From assembly GCA_020216575.1 (NCBI GenBank), contig JAIUYC010000340.1, positions 1 to 5,671 on the forward strand: 5,671 nucleotides of DNA, read 5' to 3'. The number at the start of each line of letters is the position of its first letter. Positions within the stretch are counted from its first letter, which is position 1. A model generated the notes under the pieces. The model saw only the letters and a list, made by a program, of their open reading frames with translations. It did no database searches and had not been told where the DNA came from. Made by a program: the position numbers and the translations under genes. The DNA comes from Coleofasciculus sp. S288 (GTDB lineage: Bacteria > Cyanobacteriota > Cyanobacteriia > Cyanobacteriales > Coleofasciculaceae). Below, piece after piece: positions 1 to 5,430 of the stretch.

Positions 1-1131
1 GGTCATAAAGGCATTGGGGTGACGGCAGATGTGCGATCGCCAGAGGAACTAAAAGTTGCCTATGACAGAGCGTTTGACGCGATTCCAGAAGGTCAACCGA
101 TCCGGATAATTGTGGAAAAAAGCATCAAGGGAGCTGATTTTCGCCTACTTTGCGTCAATGGCAGATTTGTCGCTGCCACCGAACGCCGTCCTGCTTCAGT
201 TATGGGTGACGGACAATCAGCGATCGCTGAATTGATCGAGCGCGAAAACCGCAAACCCGCACGCACCGACACCCCCACCTCACCCCTCGGTAAAATCCAA
301 AGCGATGAGTCCATGCAAATGTACCTCGAGGAACAGGGCTTGTCATTAGACAGTGTTTTGGAAAAAGGTCGCCTCGTCTATTTGCGTAAAGTTGCTAACC
401 TCTCATCGGGCGGCTTGAGCATCGATGCAACGCGCACGGTTCACCCGGATAACATCATCTTGGCGCAAGACATTGCCCAGCACTTCCGGTTGACGTGCCT
501 CGGTATTGATGTTATTTCTCCAAGTCTAGAAAAATCCTGGAAATCCGGCGATTTTGCCATTCTTGAAATCAACGCCGCTCCCGGCATCTCGATGCATCTC
601 AGACCGGCGATTGGGGAAAGCGTCGATGTGCCGTCCCACATCATTGAAAGCTTCTTTGAGTCCAGTGCCGACGCCAGGATACCAATTATCACATTCAACC
701 GAATTTCCGTTCAAGACCTCCAAGAAACCATCGACCATATTCTTCTCCACCACCCCGACTGGACAGTTGGCGCGATTTGTCGGGATGCCGTCTTTGTCAA
801 TCGTTCCGAAAAAATCCTGAACCGAGATTACAACACCAACGTCCAAAGCCTGCTGCGCAACCCCAAACTAGACCTACTGATTGCTGAGTATGGGGAAGAT
901 GTTTGGGAGAGGGAAGGGATGTTTTATCACTGTAGTAGCATCGTCGTCTTGGAGAACCCCACTGAAACAGAGATGATGCTCGCACGAGACACCTTTGACG
1001 ACTCAATTGTGGTGACTAAGGAAGGAAGTAACGTCTCAATTCGACGCAAGGGCTTGATCGAACAGTACAAGCTGGGTGCATTTGAACCCTTTACTCGTGT
1101 TTATTTGAAGGAAATTGGACTGCTTTTGTAA
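1..1131 (+). CDS. cphA2: Cyanophycin synthetase CphA2-type, C-terminal part (5' end outside window)
   Basis: The reading frame is open from base 1; the GTG at 19 is an internal valine codon, so this is the last 376 codons of a longer gene. Visible residues 1-6 (GHKGIG) match the glycine-rich ATP-grasp loop of cyanophycin synthetases. Residues 38-62 (VEKxIxGxDFRLLxVNG, then ATER) and the metal-binding ExN of EINAAPG (Glu189, Asn191) continue that domain. After about residue 225 a Mur-ligase-like tail follows, but where CphA1 has its GTNGKTT P-loop this protein reads IITFNRIS (bases 685-708). Later tail segments still align with the CphA1 Mur domain by eye. A short protein with one lost ATP site is the described hallmark of CphA2, which polymerises beta-Asp-Arg dipeptides into cyanophycin in the cytoplasm of N2-fixing cyanobacteria. 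Estimated full length is about 630 aa, versus roughly 870-900 for CphA1. The alternative is another CphA-like ATP-grasp ligase. Family is sure; the CphA2 subtype is well supported. Confidence 0.85.
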   Translation, partial: GHKGIGVTADVRSPEELKVAYDRAFDAIPEGQPIRIIVEKSIKGADFRLLCVNGRFVAATERRPASVMGDGQSAIAELIERENRKPARTDTPTSPLGKIQSDESMQMYLEEQGLSLDSVLEKGRLVYLRKVANLSSGGLSIDATRTVHPDNIILAQDIAQHFRLTCLGIDVISPSLEKSWKSGDFAILEINAAPGISMHLRPAIGESVDVPSHIIESFFESSADARIPIITFNRISVQDLQETIDHILLHHPDWTVGAICRDAVFVNRSEKILNRDYNTNVQSLLRNPKLDLLIAEYGEDVWEREGMFYHCSSIVVLENPTETEMMLARDTFDDSIVVTKEGSNVSIRRKGLIEQYKLGAFEPFTRVYLKEIGLLL

Positions 1132-1200
1132 TTGTCGGGTGCATACATCACTCTCAGGGAAAACCAATGACCAATTACCGCCAACCTCATCAGCAGCATT

Positions 1201-1218
1201 TTCACCCGATTGGGTGAA
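1201..1218. repeat. Short perfect hairpin downstream of cphA2
   Basis: TTCACCC (1201-1207) and GGGTGAA (1212-1218) are perfect inverted repeats around the four-base loop GATT. The hairpin sits 70 bp after the cphA2 stop. No T-run follows it, so it is not by itself a terminator; it could protect the 3' end of the mRNA. Confidence 0.5.
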
Positions 1219-1271
1219 GCTTCGAGATTCATAAATACCTAAGATTGTTGAAATTTCATTAGTAAGGTAGC

Positions 1272-1299
1272 CCCATCGTGTTTCCCCGATGGGTTTTTT
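1272..1299 (+). terminator. Rho-independent terminator after cphA2
   Basis: CCCATCG (1272-1278) pairs perfectly with CGATGGG (1287-1293) around an eight-base loop, and six T residues (1294-1299) follow directly. This is the standard intrinsic terminator layout on the + strand. It lies 140 bp beyond the cphA2 stop codon and most likely ends that transcript. It lacks an A-run on the left side, so it should not work well for minus-strand transcription. Confidence 0.8.
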
Positions 1300-1378
1300 A
1301 TGCGTGTAGCAGCGGAACGCTAGTCGAGCCTAGTGCAATGCAAGCAGAACGTGAAGGGAAAAATCCTACTTTGTCACT

Positions 1379-1574
1379 CTAGGGAGCCGGTCAAGAAACT
1401 AGAGTTGGCAAAAGCGATATTGTGTGAAGGACGAAGCATACCCTTCGGGAAGGCTGACGCCTACGGGGAACAATTTATAGCGATCGCCCAAGGTTTTCTG
1501 CCCGAATGCTTCGCCCCTACAAGTTGCATATTTTGCCTCTTTTGTCAAAAACTTCTACTTGACCGGCTCCCTAG
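1379..1574. mobile_element. Putative non-autonomous (MITE-like) element with 17-bp perfect terminal inverted repeats
   Basis: CTAGGGAGCCGGTCAAG at 1379-1395 is matched exactly by its reverse complement at 1558-1574. The ends contain TA (1380-1381 and 1572-1573), so the element can be read as a 14-bp TIR beginning GGGAGCCGG flanked by a TA duplication, the target pattern of IS630/Tc1-mariner elements. At the same register inside, CAAAAG (1409-1414) pairs with CTTTTG (1539-1544), so symmetry extends beyond the perfect arms. The interior is about 160 bp, encodes no transposase and carries a second inverted repeat plus a HIP1 site. This fits a MITE or an internally deleted IS. The alternative is a long structured intergenic repeat that was never mobile. 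Copy number in the genome was not tested. Confidence 0.55.
1432..1513. repeat. Inner inverted repeat nested in the 1379-1574 element
   Basis: CGAAGCAT (1432-1439) pairs with ATGCTTCG (1506-1513), and TTCGGG (1444-1449) pairs with CCCGAA (1501-1506), leaving a four-base asymmetry (ACCC) on the left arm. Read on the minus strand the right part is GTAGGGGCGAAGCATTCGGG (1501-1520), which resembles short interspersed repeats I recall from filamentous cyanobacterial genomes; that likeness is from memory, not a search. Its centre nearly coincides with the centre of the outer repeat, so the whole element could fold as one long interrupted hairpin. Confidence 0.5.
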
Positions 1575-1714
1575 TGCGAGATGCTTGGCTTGCGATCGCA
1601 AACGTCTTCAAAACTTACATAGCTCACTAATACGACTCCCCGTAAGCTATTAGAAACTCATTATTATTAGTAATAAAATGCACCCTGCGTTCAGCCCAAT
1701 TTCATGAACTCAAT

Positions 1715-1739
1715 CATTTACCCTAAAGGTAGGTAAATG
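1715..1739. repeat. Perfect 8-bp hairpin between convergent genes
   Basis: CATTTACC (1715-1722) and GGTAAATG (1732-1739) are exact inverted repeats around a nine-base loop. It lies about 100 bp past the end of the minus-strand zinc-ribbon gene. Neither strand shows a T-run after it, so a terminator role is not supported; it may be a 3' mRNA structure. Confidence 0.4.
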
Positions 1740-1837
1740 GAAATTATGCCTGCAAAAACAGCATCTCAATCGCAGCATAAAAAGATAATTTGGTGATGCC
1801 GATTAAAGTTTAAATTCACTGATTCCCTTATTTATGG

Positions 1838-2065
1838 CTATACGCCTAAAAAGGCAAGAATTAACACAAGAAACGTGACAAAAGCCACGAACAGAGTACC
1901 TGAGCCTTTGAATGAACTTGATTGAGAAGATTGAGTTAGGGCATGGCGATAGTCACAGTAGACACATTGAAAAACATCATCAGAAGTATGCATGCAACGC
2001 ACTAACCCTTTTTTATGGCATTTAGGACACTCCAATACCTCTTTTTCTACCAAGGGTTCTACCAT
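1838..2065 (-). CDS. Small zinc-ribbon protein with C-terminal membrane helix (hypothetical)
   Basis: The 75-aa protein has two CxxC knuckles, CPKC (residues 13-16) and CVYC (34-37), with 17 residues between them; this is a zinc-ribbon pattern. A further Cys24 and His26 lie in the loop. A Ser-rich linker (about 43-54) leads to one hydrophobic segment (about 56-75) that runs to the C-terminus, so it is probably tail-anchored with the zinc ribbon in the cytosol. The frame extends upstream to a TTG at 2096-2098, but the ATG at 2063-2065 is chosen because AGAGGGGA lies seven bases before it. It is transcribed divergently from the S9 peptidase gene. I do not recognise a named family. Such domains bind nucleic acid or protein, and no specific role can be assigned. 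The coding call is good; function is unknown. Confidence 0.75.
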   Translation of the reverse strand: MVEPLVEKEVLECPKCHKKGLVRCMHTSDDVFQCVYCDYRHALTQSSQSSSFKGSGTLFVAFVTFLVLILAFLGV

Positions 2066-2192
2066 GGGTTTTTCCCCTCTTAATTTCCTCTGACTCAAAA
2101 TTAAAACAATTTTGGTGTAAATTTCTCAGATTGTAAAAAAACTGCATGATTAATTAGGGAAGTACAAATCAAACGAGTAAACCAACCGAGAT
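2066..2192. promoter_or_regulatory. Divergent intergenic region, presumed promoters for both genes
   Basis: The zinc-ribbon gene (-) and the S9 peptidase gene (+) are transcribed away from each other from this AT-rich stretch of about 130 bp, so both promoters should be here. I could not find a convincing sigma-70 -35/-10 pair with proper spacing on either strand, nor a GTA-N8-TAC NtcA box. The call rests on gene arrangement alone. Confidence 0.4.
2073..2080 (-). promoter_or_regulatory. Ribosome binding site that sets the zinc-ribbon gene start
   Basis: On the minus strand AGAGGGGA lies seven bases before the ATG at 2063-2065. It falls inside the longer TTG-initiated frame, so it argues for the shorter 75-aa product. 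Confidence 0.6.
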
Positions 2193-2198
2193 AGGAGG
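2193..2198 (+). promoter_or_regulatory. Strong Shine-Dalgarno AGGAGG that sets the S9 peptidase start
   Basis: A consensus AGGAGG ends at 2198. The first in-frame ATG (2200) is only one base away, too close for initiation. The second ATG (2206) is seven bases away, the usual distance, so translation should start at 2206. Confidence 0.8.
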
Positions 2199-2205
2199 GA
2201 TGCAA

Positions 2206-4143
2206 ATGACCCCAAAGCACATCGCACCGTATGGTTCTTGGACATCACCCATTACTGCTAACCTGATTGTCGCTGGCACAATTGGTCTGGGGCAGATTGC
2301 TCTTGATGGGGACGATGTTTACTGGATTGAGGGGCGACCTGCTGAAGGAGGGCGGAATGTGATTGTGCGGCGGACACCCGATGGTCAAACGACTGATGTG
2401 ACGCCATCTCCCTTCAATGCTCGGACTCGCGTTCACGAATATGGGAGCGGTGCTTTTGCGGTGAAAGATGGCACGATTTACTTTTCCAACTTCGCCGACC
2501 AACGCCTATACAAGCAAATCCCAGACTCAGAACCCCAACCCCTTTCTAAGGAGTCTGGAGGGAATCTACGCTATGCAGATTACGCAATTGACTCGCAGCG
2601 AGGGCGGATTATTTGCGTGTGCGAAGACCATACGGATAGTAGCCGCGAGCCAGTGAATACTTTGGTCAGTATCAACTTGGAGAATGGTGAAGACTTGCAA
2701 GTGCTGATATCTGGCTGCGATTTTTACGCCTCGCCGCACCTGAGTCCTGACAATTCCCAATTAGCGTGGATCAGTTGGAACCATCCGAATATGCCTTGGG
2801 ATGGCACTCAACTCTGGGTTGCCCCAATCAATGCAGATGGCTCTCTGGGGGAAGCTAAGTGTGTTGCTGGAGGGATTGATGAGTCAATCTTTCAGCCAGA
2901 GTGGTCACCGGATGGAGTCTTGTACTTTGTTTCTGATTGTACGGGTTGGTGGAATCTTTACCGCTGGCAAGGGGAGATTGAGCCACTGTGCGAAATGAAT
3001 GCGGAATTTGGGCTGCCTCAATGGGTGTTTGGGATGTCCACTTATGGGATAGAGTCAGTAAATCGCATCATCTGTACGTACAACCAACAGGGGATTTGGC
3101 AGCTAGCGAGCCTCGATCTGCAAACGAAACAGCTAGAGGCGATCGCAACACCTTATACTGATAGTTCATCGCTTCGGGCAACGAAGGGTCGAGCCGTGTT
3201 CATCGGCGGTTCGGCGACAGAACCCACGGCTGTTGTCCAGCTTGACTTGACAAATAAACAGATAAATGTATTGAAGCAGTCGAGCCAACTAGAGATTGAT
3301 CAAGGATATCTTTCCACACCACAAGCGATCGCCTTTCCCACAGAAAATAACCTTACCGCTTACGCATTCTTCTACCCACCGCATAACCAAGACTACACCG
3401 CACCAACTGGGGAGAAGCCGCCACTGATTGTCAGAAGTCATGGGGGACCAACCGCAGCAACGTCGAGCACATTTAATTCGAGGATTCAATACTGGACTAG
3501 TCGGGGATTTGCGGTTCTTGATGTCAACTATGGAGGCAGTACGGGTTACGGACGGGAATATCGAGAGCGGTTGAAGGGACAGTGGGGCATCGTTGATGTT
3601 GATGATTGTGTCAATGGTGCAAAGTACCTCGCTGAACAAGGATTAGTGGATAAGGAGCGACTTGCGATCGCAGGTAGCAGCGCTGGGGGCTATACGACCT
3701 TAGCGGCGCTGACGTTCCGAGATGTCTTCAAGGCAGGTGCGAGTTACTATGGCATCAGCGATCTGGAGGTATTGGCTAAGGAAACCCATAAATTTGAGGC
3801 ACGCTACTTTGACAAACTGATCGGTCCTTACCCCGAACGCAAGGATTTATATGAAGAGCGATCGCCCATCCACTTTACCAATCGACTCTCCTGTCCCGTG
3901 ATTTTCTTTCAAGGACTGGAAGACAAGGTTGTCCCTCCCAACCAGGCAGAGATGATGGTGGAAGCCCTGAAGGCGAAAGGATTGCCAGTGGCCTATGTTG
4001 CCTATGAGGGAGAACAGCACGGGTTTCGGCGTGCTGAGAACATCAAACGTACCTTAGAGACTGAGTTGTACTTTTACTCTCGTGTCTTCGGCTTTGAGCT
4101 AGCAGAGGCGATCAAACCCGTGCCGATTCATAACCTAGATTGA
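2206..4143 (+). CDS. S9 family (prolyl oligopeptidase / acylaminoacyl-peptidase type) serine peptidase
   Basis: The 645-aa protein has two parts. Residues ~30-380 form a beta-propeller-like region with repeated blade motifs such as [12 protein letters not shown] and [14 protein letters not shown]. Residues ~395-635 form an alpha/beta-hydrolase domain. The catalytic triad is complete: Ser492 in GSSAGGY, Asp573 in GLEDKVVPP and His605 in EGEQHGF. HGGP (412-415) and NYGGSTGYG are the conserved oxyanion and strand motifs of S9C-type enzymes. The propeller normally gates access, so such enzymes cut short peptides or remove N-terminal acyl-aminoacyl or dipeptide units. There is no signal peptide or membrane segment, so it should be cytosolic. 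The start is 2206, set by AGGAGG at 2193-2198; the ATG at 2200 would add two residues. Length is normal and the frame is intact. The rhomboid gene follows after 55 bp and is probably co-transcribed. Family is sure; the natural substrate is unknown. Confidence 0.93.
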   Translation: MTPKHIAPYGSWTSPITANLIVAGTIGLGQIALDGDDVYWIEGRPAEGGRNVIVRRTPDGQTTDVTPSPFNARTRVHEYGSGAFAVKDGTIYFSNFADQRLYKQIPDSEPQPLSKESGGNLRYADYAIDSQRGRIICVCEDHTDSSREPVNTLVSINLENGEDLQVLISGCDFYASPHLSPDNSQLAWISWNHPNMPWDGTQLWVAPINADGSLGEAKCVAGGIDESIFQPEWSPDGVLYFVSDCTGWWNLYRWQGEIEPLCEMNAEFGLPQWVFGMSTYGIESVNRIICTYNQQGIWQLASLDLQTKQLEAIATPYTDSSSLRATKGRAVFIGGSATEPTAVVQLDLTNKQINVLKQSSQLEIDQGYLSTPQAIAFPTENNLTAYAFFYPPHNQDYTAPTGEKPPLIVRSHGGPTAATSSTFNSRIQYWTSRGFAVLDVNYGGSTGYGREYRERLKGQWGIVDVDDCVNGAKYLAEQGLVDKERLAIAGSSAGGYTTLAALTFRDVFKAGASYYGISDLEVLAKETHKFEARYFDKLIGPYPERKDLYEERSPIHFTNRLSCPVIFFQGLEDKVVPPNQAEMMVEALKAKGLPVAYVAYEGEQHGFRRAENIKRTLETELYFYSRVFGFELAEAIKPVPIHNLD

Positions 4144-4151
4144 AATTGCTA

Positions 4152-4190
4152 CTCTGGAGACAGACTACAAAAAATTGCGTCACTCCAGAG
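4152..4190 (+). promoter_or_regulatory. Inverted repeat across the peptidase-rhomboid junction, near the rhomboid RBS
   Basis: CTCTGGAG (4152-4159) and CTCCAGAG (4183-4190) are exact inverted repeats with a 23-base loop, in the 55-bp gap between the S9 peptidase stop and the rhomboid ATG (4199). The right arm covers the purine-rich stretch just ahead of the start codon, so the stem could hide part of the ribosome binding site. The left arm begins only eight bases after the upstream stop codon, so ribosomes finishing the peptidase gene could open the stem. Such translational coupling is inference. There is no T-run, so it is not a terminator. Confidence 0.4.
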
Positions 4191-4198
4191 ATAGAGCC

Positions 4199-4801
4199 AT
4201 GAGCAAGCAGGAAACAAGAGGACTCGCCCGTCAGGAAACATCAGCGCTTGCCCGTGAATTGAAAACCCAAGTCAAAGTCTTAGGTGGCTTCGTTGCCATC
4301 ATGTGGATTTTGGAGATTGTGGATCTAGTCGTTTTCCAAGGAGCACTCAATGCCTACGGTATCCTTCCGCGTCACCTGATCGGATTGCGTGGCATCCTGT
4401 TTGCTCCGTTCCTGCACGGCAATTTTGCTCACCTGATTGCCAACACCATACCCTTCCTCACCCTCGGCTGGTTCGTGATGTTACGAGAAACCAGCGATTT
4501 TTTTGTCGTTACCGCTATCACCATGCTAGTCAGTGGGCTGGGGGTATGGCTGTTAGGCTCACCCGGTTTGCACATTGGCGCTAGCGGAGTGATCTTCGGC
4601 TACCTCGGTTTTCTACTTCTAAGGGGCTACTTTGAACGCAACATCCCCTCAATTTTGCTCTCTCTCATCGTTGGTTTCCTGTACGGGGGTACGATTTGGG
4701 GTGTCTTGCCAATCCAGCAGGGAGTGTCTTGGGAGGGACACTTATTTGGCTTTATCGGCGGCATCCTAGCTGCACGGCTTTTAACACGGCGCAAGAAGTA
4801 A
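4199..4801 (+). CDS. Rhomboid-family intramembrane serine protease
   Basis: The 200-aa membrane protein carries the rhomboid signature. Catalytic Ser129 sits in GASGVIFG, catalytic His181 in WEGHLFGF, and His78 with Asn82 in HLIAN supply the oxyanion-side residues. Six hydrophobic segments fit the minimal bacterial rhomboid fold (about 27-46, 78-97, 101-121, 127-146, 152-172 and 177-196), after a charged ~25-residue N-terminal tail. Rhomboids cleave transmembrane helices of other proteins within the plasma or thylakoid membrane; the substrate here is unknown. The frame extends upstream to a TTG at 4175, but ATG 4199 is preferred; its Shine-Dalgarno is weak (GAGATAGAG). It lies 55 bp after the S9 peptidase and likely shares its transcript, with an inverted repeat (4152-4190) that could modulate its translation. 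The C-terminus ends in RRKK, placing positive charge probably on the cytosolic side. All key residues are present, so it should be active. Confidence 0.92.
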   Translation: MSKQETRGLARQETSALARELKTQVKVLGGFVAIMWILEIVDLVVFQGALNAYGILPRHLIGLRGILFAPFLHGNFAHLIANTIPFLTLGWFVMLRETSDFFVVTAITMLVSGLGVWLLGSPGLHIGASGVIFGYLGFLLLRGYFERNIPSILLSLIVGFLYGGTIWGVLPIQQGVSWEGHLFGFIGGILAARLLTRRKK

Positions 4802-4983
4802 GAGGCAGGGGGAGTGGATAAGGCTTTATAAACTGCGATCGCAACAAAAGGACAAAACCCTTCTACCCTGACTCCTATTTTCAAGTTAAGCACCATGAGC
4901 TGCGCTCACAACGAAAGATGAAAATCTCTCTGTCTGGAGCGTCACCCTGTCCCCGCGTCCCGGCGTCTATTTTCAAACTAGGA

Positions 4984-5238
4984 ATGACAAAAAAGCAGAA
5001 ATTCCCTTACCTTGTTGGTTCCAAATGGACAGCCAAACAAAAAACGTGGGGTTGGCGGCACTTCCAAGTTGTCAACCGCAAAAACGAGGGGCAATGGGTA
5101 TTTGCGGAAATGGTTGCCTCCTGTGACCCCAATGTGCGTTTTTGGCTCAATGCCAAACAACTCAAAGACCGTTCCCTGTGGCAAGCGGGCTGGCAATCTC
5201 TAGAGGAAATGAACGAGAATCAAGAAGATACGCTTTGA
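4984..5238 (+). CDS. TIGR02450 family Trp-rich small protein
   Basis: The 84-aa protein matches the pattern of the TIGR02450 Trp-rich family, common in cyanobacteria and some proteobacteria. SKWTA (residues 13-17) comes near the start, a middle segment reads WRHFQVV, and LKDRSLWQAGW (60-70) corresponds to the family's usual LKDSxRWxxGW ending. It has seven tryptophans, no signal peptide and no membrane helix, so it is a small soluble protein. Its function is not known. The frame also opens at ATG 4918, which would add 22 residues from a C-rich low-complexity stretch with no counterpart in the family. ATG 4984 is therefore chosen, although its Shine-Dalgarno (AGGA, two bases away) is weak. It lies 182 bp after the rhomboid gene on the same strand, and no terminator is evident between them. 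No terminator follows it either; a hairpin repeat lies at 5317. Confidence 0.82.
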   Translation: MTKKQKFPYLVGSKWTAKQKTWGWRHFQVVNRKNEGQWVFAEMVASCDPNVRFWLNAKQLKDRSLWQAGWQSLEEMNENQEDTL

Positions 5239-5316
5239 TGGGCTGGCTTACAACTATATCCAGTCTAAATCAATTGTGAAATAAGATTATAGCGTTTCTC
5301 GAATAACCAAGGTACA

Positions 5317-5345
5317 GTAGAGGCACGGCAATGCCGTGCCTCTAC
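5317..5345. repeat. Perfect 13-bp hairpin repeat, GTAGAGGCACGGC type
   Basis: GTAGAGGCACGGC (5317-5329) and GCCGTGCCTCTAC (5333-5345) are exact inverted repeats around a three-base AAT loop. Hairpins of the form GTAGAG...CTCTAC with a GC-rich centre are, from general knowledge, dispersed intergenic repeats in many cyanobacteria. It lies 79 bp after the Trp-rich gene. No T-run follows, so it is not a classic terminator but would form a very stable RNA stem. Confidence 0.75.
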
Positions 5346-5386
5346 AAACAGGCTGTATTCCAGGTAATTATGACGATATGCGTATG

Positions 5387-5423
5387 GTTTTAATCCCGTT
5401 GCTGGGATTCATTAATAGGAAAG
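5387..5423 (-). repeat. Solitary CRISPR-repeat-like 37-mer
   Basis: The 37 bases start GTTTTAATCCC and end AATAGGAAAG, with an internal AATCCC/GGGATT inverted repeat (5392-5397 and 5404-5409) around GTTGCT. Length, stem and termini resemble cyanobacterial CRISPR repeats, which read on the other strand typically start CTTTCC or similar and end GGGATTGAAAC; here the minus strand ends GGGATTAAAAC. No second good copy is within reach. A GTTTCAAT at 5461 lies one spacer-length (37 nt) away but diverges after eight bases. This could be a lone or decayed repeat, or chance. No cas gene is visible. Confidence 0.35.
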
Positions 5424-5430
5424 CCAACGC

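Larger units (their letters stand above)
1132..1837. other. 706-bp intergenic region without a convincing gene
   Basis: This spacer lies between convergent genes: cphA2 ends at 1131 (+) and the zinc-ribbon gene ends at 1838 (-). It contains a hairpin at 1201-1218, an intrinsic terminator at 1272-1299, an inverted-repeat-bounded element at 1379-1574, an imperfect small stem around 1620-1650 (TAGCTCAC against GTAAGCTA) and a hairpin at 1715-1739. A 106-codon open frame at 1333-1653 runs straight through the repeat element, has no recognisable domain and no ribosome binding site, and is not called. No tRNA or rRNA signature was seen. Confidence 0.7.
33..4842. repeat. Nine HIP1 palindromes (GCGATCGC) scattered through the window
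   Basis: Exact copies start at 33, 220, 1480, 1592, 3139, 3325, 3664, 3858 and 4835. Six lie in coding sequence (two in cphA2, four in the S9 peptidase), one inside the MITE-like element and two in spacers. About 0.1 copy is expected by chance in this length, so the enrichment is strong and marks the DNA as cyanobacterial. None occurs after 4842. Confidence 0.95.

Noticed and set aside
19..21. GTG as the start of the first gene
   Set aside because: The frame is open to base 1, and the six codons before it (GHKGIG) fit the conserved ATP-grasp loop, so the gene begins outside the window.
526..846. 106-codon open frame on the - strand inside cphA2
   Set aside because: It is a shadow of a strongly supported gene on the other strand and shows no recognisable motif.
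1333..1653. 106-codon open frame on the + strand
   Set aside because: It spans the whole inverted-repeat element including both arms, has no domain or ribosome binding site, and its composition follows the repeats.
2112..2156. Sigma-70 promoter candidates (TTGGTG, TTGTAA, TTAATT) upstream of the S9 peptidase
   Set aside because: No pair of boxes has both acceptable sequence and 16-18 bp spacing.
2200..2202. ATG at 2200 as the S9 peptidase start
   Set aside because: It is one base from the AGGAGG; the ATG at 2206 has the normal seven-base spacing.
3289..3639. 116-codon open frame on the - strand inside the S9 peptidase
   Set aside because: It is antisense to conserved hydrolase sequence, with no motif of its own.
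4918..4983. ATG 4918 as the start of the Trp-rich protein
   Set aside because: The added 22 residues come from low-complexity repeat sequence and do not belong to the TIGR02450 family pattern.
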